Shown here: in pieces, positions 36,651-48,387 of the stretch
How positions within the stretch are numbered: the stretch's first letter is position 1
How the letters are laid out: each line of letters begins with the position of its first letter
Assembly (NCBI GenBank): GCA_963169105.1
Contig: OY720643.1
Location: 77,917,696 to 77,981,695 of the forward strand
DNA length: 64,000 nucleotides
Source of the DNA: Ceriagrion tenellum
Lineage: Eukaryota; Arthropoda; Insecta; Odonata; Coenagrionidae
Direction of reading: 5' to 3'
Notes under the pieces: model-generated
Database searches by the model: none
Told to the model about the DNA's origin: nothing
Seen by the model: only the letters and a program-made list of their open reading frames with translations
Position numbers and translations under genes: made by a program

Positions 36651-37737
36651 CGAGATAAGAAATAAGTAGAACATAAATTCCCAGTGAAGTAATTACATCA
36701 CCATCACCTTCGGCGAAATGGTGATAGGTTTTCGCGGTAGGAATCAACGCCGTGTCTTTCAGTAACCGTATAATATAGCATCAGGGCCAAGCCGTGCTAA
36801 CGGTGCCCTCCGAATTCTCTCCAAACCCATTTCACTCGGCGAGCGACTCTCTTAATTAACCCTAATATTAATGCTCTTTCGGGAACCGCGTTTGGGAGCT
36901 GCCGTGACCCACGGTTTGTGACGCCACCGTTGGGTCGCCCGGTCCTCAGGTCTATTCCAGTGGCGGGTGCGAGTTGTTTTTCCCGTTGACTTGCCAAAGT
37001 TTAGTTTACGCTGGAACAGAAAAGACGGGAAGCAATCCGTTTCACGGATAAGTTCATTTGCCCATTTTAATCTCGATTAGCTCTACTCTTAAGTGAGAAA
37101 AAACACTTTTCAGAGTGGTCTTCTTTGTGTTCTTTCACGACTAGTGCCGAAGGCTACCCCCGTCTCCGTGCGGAGGACGCTGGTTTGTTGACTTTAGGTA
37201 TTTAGCCAATTCCTCGTACGATTTCGTCTCTTATACCCAGCTGAGAATTTGGCGCTCGGCCAGTGGCCTTGGATGATCAAAGTATTGCCTTGAGGTGTTC
37301 CAAAATTGAGGTAGTAGAGAAATCCAAGATACGATGTTATACAAACCGCTGCAAGAGATCCCTTCAAGTCCATTGACGTTCCTTTCGACGAACTAGGTTT
37401 TTTGCTCGGACATTAATCCAAATCTACCGCCCCTTGAGCCGTAGCAAGGTCGTATGACGGGTAGTGTTGGTATTTTAAGGAATGGTTTCGGAGAGAAAAA
37501 TAGGGCTCGGATGGTTATAATTATGAGGACGTGTTTTGGTGAAGTCAGTGTTTCAATCAGCTCCATTTCTAGTCGTGCACGCCGCGCGCTTAGAAAGAAT
37601 TCATGAACTCAATTTTTACATGGGGGAATCATTTTACTTAGTCGTTTTTTTTTGTTTTAACCCTCTATCACGCTCTGAGAGACCCAGATGTAACATTTAG
37701 AAGAGTTTATATTTTGTCTCTGATTAGGTTTCTTTAC

Positions 37738-38216
37738 GTCCATATGCTTTTGTGACATCAATTGTACAGGTTAGCAACGAAAATATCTCTAATTCGTAAC
37801 TTTTATCGTACGTAACGCAAATCAAGGATAAGAGTATTTTTGCGTAAACTGTGTATCCCAGTTTATTTTCTGGTTCTTATATGGTGTCGTTGGCTAACAT
37901 GCGTAAATAGTTACCCGCATCGCTGTCCTTTAAAGAGTAACTGCCCAAACTAACTTAAGTTTTTATTGGTTGGTTAATAGGGGAGACGACTGGCAACTGA
38001 TCTCAATTTCGCCATCTTAGACAGGTAGGTATTGTAATTTATGCCCACATAATACTTTGTAAGCCACTTCAAGAGCGTGTGACGTCTCCCGCGAGTGGGG
38101 TAACATGCGAAGTGGCTGCACATGGTGAACAAAAGAAATGTGTATACGTGTGAAATGTATGTCAACGGTGTTTTTGAGGGAGATGTTCCTCTTATTGTAG
38201 TCAGAGTGAGAAATAT
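37738..38216 (+). repeat. Unclassified 480-bp repeat, copy 1
   Basis: From CCATATGCTTTTGTGACATC to GGAGATGTTCCTCTTATTGT. Blocks such as AAATCAAGGATAAGAGTATT, GGGGAGACGACTGGCAACTG and ATCTCAATTTCGCCATCTTA recur almost unchanged in the copies at 38.7 and 40.4 kb. It has no obvious terminal repeats or coding frame. The three copies lie in the same orientation within 4.7 kb. Confidence 0.85.
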
Positions 38217-38723
38217 TATTTCTCAATTTTTCGAAAAATAGTCCCCTAAAATGTCTCGTGTAGAAGTCTTTGTGTTACCCGAAGTATTTTTGTGATCATG
38301 TAGCCAAATTTAAGTTTCTATTTGAAATACCAGCTCAAGTACGGTTTTATGAACTTATTGGGTATTATCCGGATCTTCAGAAAGTCATGTAAGAATTAAA
38401 AAAAAAACAATAAATTTAAAACAACTCACATACTCTACCGTGATTTGTACTTGAGGGAGGGAAAGCCCACGGGTTCTGGTTTTCCGATTGCAGTTATTGA
38501 GTGTATTTTTTTTTTATTTTCGAGAAACTTTTTCTCACGCTTTTTCAGCGAGATCTTTCGAGTCTCCTTGAAAATCATGCTTGTGATACGACGGTTTATT
38601 TCCACTGCCTCGTATTTTGAGGAGCCAATCTAATCAACGCTGACTTCCGTGCGTGGATTTTACGATAACCATGACTAATTATAAACGTACTATAATATGC
38701 GCCTCGCGTGAAATATCTACCGA

Positions 38724-39000
38724 CGTACGCAAATCAAGGATAAGAGTATTTTTGCGTACACTGTGTATTCCAGTTTAGTTTTTGGTTCTTTTATGGTGTC
38801 GTTGGCTAATATGCGTAAATAATTGCACACATCGCTGTCTTTTAAAAAGTAACTGCCCAAACTAACTTAAGTTTTTTATTGGTCGGTTAATAGGGGAGAC
38901 GACTGGCAACTGATCTCAATTTCGCCATCTTAGACTGATAGGTATTGTAATTTATGCCCACATTATAGTTTGTAAGCCACTTCAAAAGCGTGTGACGGGG
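38724..39000 (+). repeat. Unclassified 480-bp repeat, copy 2 (truncated both ends)
   Basis: Starts at GACGTACGCAAATCAAGGAT, inside the unit, and stops at AAAAGCGTGTGACG, where copy 1 continues TCTCCCGCGAG. Between those points it is nearly identical to copies 1 and 3. Flanking sequence differs, so this is not a simple tandem array. Confidence 0.85.
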
Positions 39001-40448
39001 CGAGTCATCACCAGCATGTTGTACATTACACTCGAATGAAGTTATTACCTATCTACCTAACGACAAACGTATTTTAAAGTATCATTATTATGGTCTCTTA
39101 TTTTTATCGGGAAGAATTGCTCTGTAAAAACCTGTCCATTCTCAGGTCTGTTCTCCTCATTTAATTTTCTTGATTTCACCTCCGTTGGTATGTCTGGGTA
39201 CGTAATATCTTATCGATGTTGTCAGAAAGTATATATCGGCTTGGAGCATATATAAAAGGTTGTCTGAATTTTTAAGGGCGATCTGAAGACGAATCCCTTT
39301 CCAGTGTTTGCGAAATGCGTGTAACGCTAACGAAATCAGCACATACGTCGTGGAGGGATGGATGATAATGGAAAAGTAGCGGAGAGTGGAGAGAAAACTA
39401 GCGTTGGCATTAATCTGAGAAGTCTTCAGCTCGTGGGGAAAAATACTAGCTTCAGCTTTCATTATTGAGATTTAGCTCTCGTCGGCCAGCTGTGGTTTTA
39501 ATTTTCGTGTCAGCTATCACGTCGACTCTGCATGCCCTCAATTTCAATGGCTCATCTTGTACCGTTAGGGGCACTTAGCGAATTTGAAGTAAGCCTGGAA
39601 TTTCCAAGAAATCCGTCTGAATTTTAGCATGGCGTGAAATCGCCCTTGTGACTACGTCAATCTTCTCTTAACGGAGATTTGTCTCTGCTCTATTATCTGC
39701 ACGTGTGCTTATTTGTCGCCTTTTTCATTTAACTGTCATTGGGCCTCGAAGTGTGGACAGTGACTAATCCTTTGCTTAGGAGAGGCCTACGTTTGTATGT
39801 GGTTTTCCCACTTTCTTCCTAAGCATGCTAAACATGAGCAGCCAGACGCTGTTGTTCCGCGTATTATTACCTGTTTGGGTGTGGAGGCAGCGTATAGTGA
39901 CTAATGTGTTAGCTTATCATTATTATTTGTGGTGATCTACTTGTATCAACCTACTAACTCACCAAGCCGTTTCCCCGTTGCTTATTCGGGGGTCGAGGTT
40001 AGATCCTCCGCGGATACTAGCGACAGACTTATTTGTTCCTTGTATTTGTTGAAATACCTGCCTGCAGTAAAACTTCGAAAGAATGACACATTTTACTGTA
40101 TTATTATTATTAGAGTTATCGAGGAAAGTTTATATGCATGGGAGTAAAAATCTTTTAGGCTTCCACAGGCCCCACGTGTCCCTATTTCCTTATACTATGC
40201 CCCCAGGTATTGCTAATTGCTGCTCGAGGTTCTATACAGCGTGAAGTCAGCCTTCGTCTTAGAATTTGCCGCGGAAATCTTAAGAATCTCCTGCGGAAGG
40301 CGAAGAAGTGAGCATCACCATCGTTGAAGGGGTGCCGCTTACAGTAAGTGGGAAACCTTTCGCATCCAACCGTACTGCGTTATATGAAATTTTGGCCTCC
40401 CGTTGCATTATTCTCAGAATTATCTCCCATGCCTGATTATAACTCGTA

Positions 40449-42393
40449 GGCCATATGCTTTTTTGATATCAATTGTACAGGTTAGCAACGTAAATATCTC
40501 TGATTCGTGACTTTTATCACACGTAACGCAAATCAAGGATAAGAGTATTTTTGCGTAAACTGTGTATTCCAGTTTAGTTTTTGGTTCTTATATGGTGTCG
40601 TTGTCTAACATGCGTAAATAGTTGCCCACATCGCTGTCTTTTAAAATGTAACTGCCCAAACTTACTTAAGTTTTTTATTGGTTGGTTAATAGGGGAGACG
40701 ACTGGCAACTGATCTCAATTTCGCCATCTTAGACAGGTAGGTATTGTAATTTATGCCCACATTATACTTTGTAAGCCACTTCAAGAGTTATCTGCATCGG
40801 AGTAAAAATCTTTTAGGCTTTTGTTGATTTCGAAAGGGTAGATCTTGCGAAACCCAATTGGCCCTCTTGGTTCATGACATCTTGCTCTCGGGTGAAAATA
40901 ATGTTCAAGTTGACGCGATATTCCTCGCTTTTAAGAAAGCTTTCGATAAGGTACCTCACGTTAAGTCACTCTCAAAACTAGAAGCATATGGAATAGATAA
41001 AAACATTATTAGTTGGATTAATTAATTCTTACATGGGCGTGAACAAAGGGTTGTCATAAACGGTATCATGTCAAACACAGTGTTAGTTACATCGGGTGTT
41101 CCTCAGGGAAGTGTCATTGGTCCACTTTTATTTCTCTTGTACATAAATGATATTAGCAACGTCGTTAAAAGTACGCTTAGACTCTTCGCAGACGACGTGG
41201 TTGTGTATAGGGATATTAACAATTCCGAAGATAGCGACTCGTTAACATCGACCTACTTGCTATTCATACTTGGTGCGAAAAGTGGCAGATGGAACTAGAC
41301 ATAAAAAAGTGCGTAGCAGTCAGCTTTTGGAAAAAGAAAAATAGGCCAGGTAGGGCTTACAGAATTAATAATACGGAAATTATTCACGCCGAGTCTGTCA
41401 AGTACTTAGGGGTAACAATTACTCACGACCTATCTTGGGGAAAACATATTAGGGAAATATGCGGTCAAGCATATAGGAAGCTAGGCTTTATCAAGAGAGT
41501 ACTCGGAAAATGTGATGTGAAAGTGAAAAAACGTTATTTTTCAATCGTTAGGCCTCATCTGGAATATGCTGTTAGTGTATGGGATCCATACGAAACGGGG
41601 TTGATATCAGAGTTAGATCGCGTACAGCGAAGAGGAGCTAGGTTTGTGAAACGATGCTACGATGAGTTGGCTAGTGTGTCTGGACTGTTAGAAGAATTAA
41701 GATGGGAATCGCTATCACAGCGTAGATTAAATTATAGGCTTAACCTCCTAACTAAATTTAGGGAAAATCATTTCTCTGACGACGTAAAAAACATACTATT
41801 AACCCCCTCGTACTACGGCAGATTAGATCGCGCCAATAAAATTATAGAGCTATATTGTAGAACCGATAGGTATAAAATGTCATTTTTCCACGTACCATTC
41901 GGGACCATAACAGCTGTGATCGTCGTCATGAATAGTTCGAATTGTGACAATAGGCAGACAGTAAATCTATTTCTTTATATTCTCTACGTTCTTATTTATG
42001 CATGATGTAAATAATGATGTTCTTACTTATGCATGATATTTTGAATGTGTAGTAGTAGTCCTTGTACCCCTTGCACGTTGGAACGATTGACGAAAGAATG
42101 TTTCTTGGTTAGTAGATTGTTAATTGGCGCGTTGCATGTGTGGTACGCTGGTTTCAATGTGATTTCGGTGTTCTACCGTATCATTCATGCATGTCTGGTG
42201 TGGAAGCACCCCCTGCCACACACCCTTTGGGTGGCTTGCAGGGTATGACGCAGATGCAGAAGAGCGTGTGACGTCTCCCACGAGTGGGGTAACATGCGAA
42301 ATGACTGCACGTGGTGGACAAAAGAAATGTGTATAGGGGGTTAACGGTGTTTTTGAGGGAGATGTTCCTCTTGTTGTAGTTAGAGCGTGAAAT
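40449..42393 (+). repeat. Unclassified 480-bp repeat, copy 3, split by a LINE
   Basis: The left part, 40449-40787, matches copy 1 up to CCACTTCAAGAG. The right part, 42261-42393, resumes with AGAGCGTGTGACGTCTCCCA and continues to the GGAGATGTTCCTCTTGTTGT end. The 1472 bases between them are a LINE. The unbroken copy 1 supplies the pre-insertion sequence, so the insertion point and its AAGAG duplication can be read directly. Confidence 0.9.
40788..42259 (+). pseudogene. CR1-like LINE, 5'-truncated, inactivated reverse transcriptase
   Basis: A non-LTR retrotransposon copy inserted in a repeat with AAGAG on both sides (40783-40787 and 42260-42264). The RT region begins near FRKGRSCETQLALLVHD, continues through VDAIFLAFKKAFDKVPH, SGVPQGSVIGPLLFLLYIND and the catalytic FADD (41185-41196), and runs into IHTWCEKWQMELDIKKC and the thumb-like C-terminus VKYLGVTITHDLSWGKHI...VRPHLEYAVSVWDPY. 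It is broken by an in-frame TAA near 41025 and a frameshift between about 41230 and 41250. The 5' half, including any endonuclease, is absent. The 3' end is the signature CACCCCCTGCCACACACCC...GGTGGCTTGCAGGGTATGA with a GATGCAGA end. No activity is expected. Confidence 0.92.
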
Positions 42394-43785
42394 AATATAA
42401 ATAAAATAAAAAGAGAGTCAAAACTTCTCTCCTGTTGTAAGGGTGGCGTGATTTTGTGGCGTACTGGTTATCTATTTCTCCAATTTGTGGGCCGATAAAG
42501 TTATCGTCAAAAGTGGAAGTTCATTCTCCAGGAATTGGGAAGGAGGAAATCTTTGATACTCATCGAGGACTTATCAGTTCGGTATTTTAAAATTAAATTT
42601 CATGGAAATGTATGGTGAAGCATATAGGGAATATTTATAGCCAAGTGATTCTCGACTGATTTCTTTCGGTAGAACGAAAGCCATTTTCATCTTACTGTTG
42701 TCGTTTGCGACTGATGCAGATAAAAATATTTATGCCGAATGAAACTGTGTAACTACTTCTTTGATAATAATCGTCGTAAGTAGGCTACTCGTTGCAGTCA
42801 GTATGAGCAACCGTCAATCCTTAGATAATTATGTTTCATCTCTCTACGCCATTCCTACCTCTTGGAGCCGCATTGTTCCCTCATCATTTAACACTTTTCA
42901 ATACTTGCGTAATGTCTTCCACACCCGTTCTTCTTCGATAAATCTTCACATTTATATAGTATTATAATAAAAATAATGTGTATTGCCTGGCAGAAAAGTC
43001 CATTTCAAGAATACATTAACAAGATATAAACTATTGCAATAAGGTGATACTCTGATAAGATTTAAACCGTCTCAAGAAAGTAATCTATTTTAAATCAATA
43101 AGACTTGCTTTTTGTACATAAATTAGAATCAAAATAAAATAAAAAAATTATCGTATTCTTAATATTGATCTCCCAGAATGTAGACAGTGAGTTTTGTTGT
43201 CTAGTACGCAGAATTTTCCTTGAATATCATGTTTATCATACTTGTCGTTGGTCTTTTTCACAAGGCATATTCTTCGTCTATTTAATCTACATCATCTATT
43301 ACAGTGCCCCTTATTTATGTTTCCACTGTTCTCTGTTCTTCTGCTGATAGTTATCCAAGCGGTGCTCCATTATATGAGCTGGCTCCTATTATTCCTTAAT
43401 GAAGTCTTTATTTCTAAGATTTGGCTATAAACTGTTTGCAAACAGCCATCCGGTATGATTCCATTTGTGGACCTAAGCAGACCATGTATACCCAAGGTTT
43501 GTCGTTCAGTCGTAAGCCACCATGGTGTCGAATGAGACCACATATGATAGATTTATAGCGTTAATTTTTAAAAACCATAATCTCTGCGAAAAGTCCCATA
43601 GTGATTTTGTTTCGCACATGACTGCGTAATTAGTGTTTCGTATATTTTGCACGCTTGAATTGAATGCGTACCTAATCATTTGTGCATTTTCCCCAATGAT
43701 ATTGGTTTCAACTTGGCTAATTAATTTTACTATGATTTATTGTATTTTACGGGATTTCGCGGACGTTTATAATGCATTGACTCGG

Positions 43786-43860
43786 TGGCCTAAGTGGGAG
43801 AATGTTCTTGAGTTGTAAGAACAGTGAATAACTAGATCGAAATGGGGGCTAAGTAGGTTT
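43786..43860 (+). mobile_element. tRNA-derived SINE head (degenerate)
   Basis: TGGCCTAAGTGGGAGAATG holds a good A-box. About 45 bases later CTAGATCGAAATGGGG could be a decayed B-box. A short hairpin (GGTATTAAAACCATACC) follows near 43890. No cloverleaf; assigned to a SINE with modest confidence. Confidence 0.4.
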
Positions 43861-44288
43861 TCTCTTCAGGTGTTCGCTCAGCAGGCATGGTATTAAAACC
43901 ATACCACCAAGGCGTGCCTAATAGGCGCTCGCTATCCTTTCGATCCAAGTGAAAGCTCTGAGAAAACTTGGACCAGAAATAGGTTGGGGTCGTTGGTTTT
44001 TTCTTCGCCTAGCAAAAGTAACTGTATGCATACTCGGTGTGTGATGTCATCCCAAAGGTTTGTAGCGGTCGCCAGCATAGAGCGCTACTCAGGACTGCTC
44101 TCGCTTGTAGATCTGGCCACTAATAAATTGTGTAGATTTAAGTGTCCCCATGCTTCGCTCCTACTCTTAAAAAACTCTGTTCCAAGTGCGTGCATTTTAT
44201 ATAATGCACTCTCGAATGACCCTTGAAAAGTTTTTCTAGTCTTATTGAAATGAAAAGGGGACTGTAGTTTATGTTTCACACCAACGTA

Positions 44289-44365
44289 CAGTGAAACCTG
44301 TGTTCTGCTGAATAATGGTCGTTGAGAGGGATGGTCGTTCGACAGGGGTTCAGTTTCTAGTTGTA
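44289..44365 (+). mobile_element. pogo/Tigger-like terminal sequence, copy 1
   Basis: CAGTGAAACCTGTGTTCTGC followed by GGTCGTTGAGAGGGATGGTC. Ends beginning CAGTGNAACCT with nearby GGTCG are typical of pogo-group Tc1/mariner elements, and TA stands just before it. A second similar end lies 230 bp downstream in the same orientation. No transposase is present. Confidence 0.45.
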
Positions 44366-44518
44366 CCTATTATACAAATGGACGGGCGGCTGATCTAAAA
44401 GAAATGGAATAACTCTTGAAGCGGCGGTTATGTTAAAACCTATCCAGATGGTGCTTATTTCCTCATAATTTAGTTGCTCCTGGAAAATTTCGTTGCATTT
44501 TACTTAGATGTACACATA

Positions 44519-44612
44519 CAGTGAAACCTGAATTAAGCGACCACCGACGGTTCAGCTGAAAGATGGTTGTTGTGAGGGATGATCGCTTGATAGGAGTAGT
44601 CTGTAGCTCTTA
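44519..44612 (+). mobile_element. pogo/Tigger-like terminal sequence, copy 2
   Basis: CAGTGAAACCTGAATTAAGC then GACCACCGACGGTTCAGCTG, AGATGGTTGTTGTGAGGGAT and GATCGCTTGATAGGAG. The first part and the later GGTTGTTGTGAGGGATGATCG form a local imperfect inverted pair (AAGCGACCACC against GGTTGTTG...CGCTT), as in short pogo-derived MITEs. It matches copy 1 in block order. Confidence 0.45.
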
Positions 44613-44952
44613 TGCCCGCTAGAGATGATTTGACCTCACTAATATACAGTAGGTATGCGTACTTCAATTACAGATTTCTTCACGCAAATTTTCAGACTTG
44701 AGCTGTGTTGCGACACAGGACCAATGAATTTTTGCACAGAAGAATGTTTTATAATTACAACATTACTTTCAACCACACCAAAGCTAAAATTAATAGCTAA
44801 GTAATACCCTCTTCTCCACTCAATCGCACGGGGTATTTTCGTAGGCATTGCAGATTAACATGGCTATGAAATAGTAGCGTTTTTTGACTTCTGGTTTTTG
44901 TTACGTGATAAATCTGAACTAGCACGTATGTGCCAATTCACATTTGACCTAT

Positions 44953-45168
44953 AAATCCCGTTTTACACGGGACACGTAATGGCACAATCTGATGTACGTA
45001 CGAATGTGTATTTCTAATGGCATCGTGTAAAGCGGTGAATTGCAAGAGTGCATGTGCGCGAGATGGCAAAATAGCCTCTGCTCTATCTTCAATTGTTATT
45101 GCACGCCGGATTGAGAAATAAAATCAGTTAAAAAGTGTGCATGTTCGTATCCCATGTGAAACGGGCTT
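44953..45168. mobile_element. MITE with AAGCCCGTTT ends
   Basis: The left end AAATCCCGTTTTACACGGGA and the right end, read inverted, AAGCCCGTTTCACATGGGAT are imperfect inverted repeats of about 30 bp, in an element of 216 bp. The interior has CATCGTGTAAAGCGG, echoing the GTGTAAAGCGG of the 60.1-kb element, so they probably belong to one superfamily. Non-coding. Confidence 0.65.
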
Positions 45169-45683
45169 AATACTTTCTGGGCAAATTTTGCTGAAACTTT
45201 TTCTACCATTTCAATCTTGCGATGAATTTGGTCATTATTAGTAATGCAATGTGGTGACTTTTACTGAGAGGTCTGCCTTGAAAATTAATTCGTGTGTACA
45301 TTCATTCCTTTTTTTGCACGATTCGTGGGGTTTTATGGGAGTAAACAATTTCTACCAAATCCTCACCTCTTTATGACGTGTCTTGGTCCTTGATTTTTCA
45401 GTTGTACAATTTCTCGTGTACGGCATATTGAAATTTTGTTACTAAATTAGGTGGTCTTCCTCTTGGCTCTTAATTGTTAATCTTATCGCTGGCGGCCATA
45501 CCTTTTGTGCATGCATTGAACGGCTATATACTTGTGCTATCAACAACTGTCAATTCATTGATGCTCTTATAGACGTTGTTCGCAACGTGAAAGGAAAGGA
45601 GCTTTGATAATATAAGCATTTTTTCAGACTGTCGATTGAAAATTAGACTATCTTTTATGTTTATTGAAAGCCGAAATATTTTC

Positions 45684-46129
45684 CGACGAACCTATCAATA
45701 TCTTACGTACTCCAAGATACTACGGTAGATCACGAAAATAAAATAAGGGAAATAGATTGTAAAACAGAAAGGTTTAAAATGCCGTTTTTTCCGCGGTCGA
45801 GAAGAGACCATATAGGCTGCGTTTAGACTATGAAGAAGGCTAGTTGACAGGTAGTGTAGCTGATTTATTCTTATGCCCCCTAATGCTTGTTTTTAAATCT
45901 GCCTATTAGTACTAACACCATGTTTTGCATGTTCCCTGCGTGACTCCTTTGTTGCGTGTATAGTTACATTATATATTATTGTTGTAGTTTTTGTAGTATT
46001 TGTACCATGCCGATAGTGTGGTGCTTGTTGGTGAAAGTAAATTTCTTCACTGTAGTTTATGTTGGTGATATGTCACCCCCTGCCAAACACCCTTGTGGTG
46101 GATTGCAGGGTAATAAGTCGATGTAGATG
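45684..46129 (+). mobile_element. CR1-like LINE 3' fragment
   Basis: It begins at CGAACCTATCAATATCTTAC and matches the region after 41780 in the 1.47-kb copy (TACTACGGCAGATTAGATCG there, TACTACGGTAGATCACG here; then TAGA(A)CCGATAGG against AAACAGAAAGG). It ends with CACCCCCTGCCAAACACCCT, GGATTGCAGGGTAATAAG and GATGTAGATG. Only the last few codons and the 3' UTR remain. Confidence 0.75.
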
Positions 46130-47799
46130 TTTTCAAAATAGGCAAAAATTGAAATAATTTCAATTGAAAGAATTTCAAAATTTGCGCATTTTGAAATCAT
46201 GTCTTTATGAAGAAACTTTAGGAACAGGAATTATGGTACCCGAATTTTCATTGTCTCTTCCTGCCCTGAAAAAAACTGCCTCCCCGCTTTGTTGATTCAA
46301 CATAGGTATGCCCTCCGTCCTACATATATTCCGCAAAATGTCGTGTACTGGTCATGACATTTTCATTAAATTTCTTCGAAGCTCTGCTAAGTGTCACTCG
46401 AGGCCGATTCTAGAATTTAAAACGTGTTACGCTCTGGTTACCCTGTAGATCTGTAGAATGGAGATCATTCGTTCTAGATGGAAGAATCTGAAAAAACTAG
46501 TGTTCAATGTATTATCTTTTTTTGTGTTTTTATGACCAACTATTAACTACTTGCTGTTAGGAGAGATTCAATCCCTCTTCAAAAATTTGGTAATATACCT
46601 GAAAATCTTTTTCTTATTTTTAAGTATCCCGAATAAAACAACGTGACCATTTTATGCATATGTCGCGTGGTATATGCACATTGACTCGCCTCGGGGAATG
46701 CACATCTCGTATAGCGCGGAAAAAAGTTAATTTACCTTGGAAATTAGTTAATTTGATGAAACTAGGAATGAATTACGTTGGAGAGGTGTGAACGAATGAC
46801 TTCAGTTTCTATAATCTGAATGGGAAACACTTGGGATGTATTTTAGTCGTCCTCTTACTCTTCCTTTTCTTCTGCTTTTTTATACGTTAATGATATAAAA
46901 TTTTCTATATAAATCGAACGGATCGCATCTTGTACTAGAAAGAACTGGGCGGAACTTGGCGTGTAACTAGTCAAAAAGTTATTTATCACTATTCAGTCTA
47001 TTAATAACAGTCCAAGTTCTTCGTTTCCTCTGCTCTTTTTAGACGCCATGATAATACGGAAGTCTCCGTGGATATAAGATGCTCATTAAGATTGGTACAT
47101 TCCTCATAGAAAGTTGAGAATGCGCTATATGCTTTCTTTCAGAAGCAAAAACGTTATGAATGTGGTTATACGAAGTCCTTATTAATAGGTTTTTCGTTTT
47201 TTTGACAGTCGATGTTTCTAAGTTATGGTATTTCATGTTAAATGTGGTCAAAGCTCAATTTTAAGTCCTTTATCAATGTTCGGGAACTATAGGCCATATA
47301 TTTTGCGGAAGAAAAGATCTTTTGGTTCTTTTTTCGGAGATAGTTAATTTCTGGTTCTAATTGTCCGGTCCAGTCGGAAAAATCGTAACATCCCAGATGC
47401 AGTCAACTTGCGAAGTTTCGCGTAGCTACGAGTGGTAACAGAATCTAAGAATACCCTGTAAATTTAGAATATTTTCCGTGAACGACATTAAAGTTTATGG
47501 TGGGAGTCATATTCTGTTAGTCTTTTCGGTAAGTTATTTTTTTACCTTCTAGTTCAGGGAATAAGACTTGGGTGTCTATTCGTGCGAAACGCGTCATGGC
47601 AGAATGATATGTGATTTTTCTTCATCTCTTCTATATCTCTAGATTTCATTTAGAATATGTGTTAGGTGGCATATTGATTATCAGGTTCGGCTCATCAGAT
47701 GTAGTTTTTGTTTCTTTGGTTCATCAGTAGTAGTTTGTTTTTTTGTATTCAATTTACTCCTCAGTCCAGCATACCTTCCTCTGCCGCCTCCTATGTCGC

Positions 47800-48387
47800 T
47801 TAAGGTAGTTTGAGCGAAACATCATTTCACTCAGAAATCAGTAAATTGGGCCTCATGTTAAAGAAAAATATCTCACACTTATAAAGACACCAAAACATCA
47901 GCTCCTTACTGAACTACTTTCCGAGATTTTTTTTTACGAAGAATAACAGCCCTTTTACATGGAAAATGGCTCGGGTATGCACTCCAGAGGGAAAATTATT
48001 TTTAAAATTAGGAGTTTCTAACACCTAGATCTCGTCAAAAAATTAACTGTGCTTGTAAGTTTTGTCATCTAATTTTGAAAATTAATCACATTGTCACAGC
48101 AGTATTTTTTTCAGCATCACAAAACCCCTCATTGTGAAGGAGATTTAAGCATACTGCGCGAAACAAATGAGTCATATTTAAGACATATAGATATTTTATT
48201 CAGTTAGGATATTCTTATAGATATTTTATTCAGTTGAATTTCAGGCATATCAAAGGATATTATTGCACCATTAATATAACATTATTTAATTCTTGTTCCC
48301 GACAGATACTGAATTTAAAACGTATAATTCGAATACTCTCTCCATTATGGCTAGCGAACTACCTATCTCGCGCAAACTACCTTTTAA
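47800..48387 (+). mobile_element. TTAAGGTAGTTTGAGCGA family, copy C (near full length)
   Basis: A 588-bp copy. The left end TTAAGGTAGTTTGAGCGAAA and right end CTCGCGCAAACTACCTTTTA match the family consensus. It carries a private 30-bp tandem duplication (TAGATATTTTATTCAGTT twice, near 48185-48235) and a second AACTACC just inside the right terminus. The interior order is the same as in copies A and B. Non-autonomous. Confidence 0.85.

Noticed and set aside
40830..42005. Functional reverse transcriptase gene
   Set aside because: The FADD core is present, but an in-frame stop, a frameshift and loss of the 5' half make it a dead copy.
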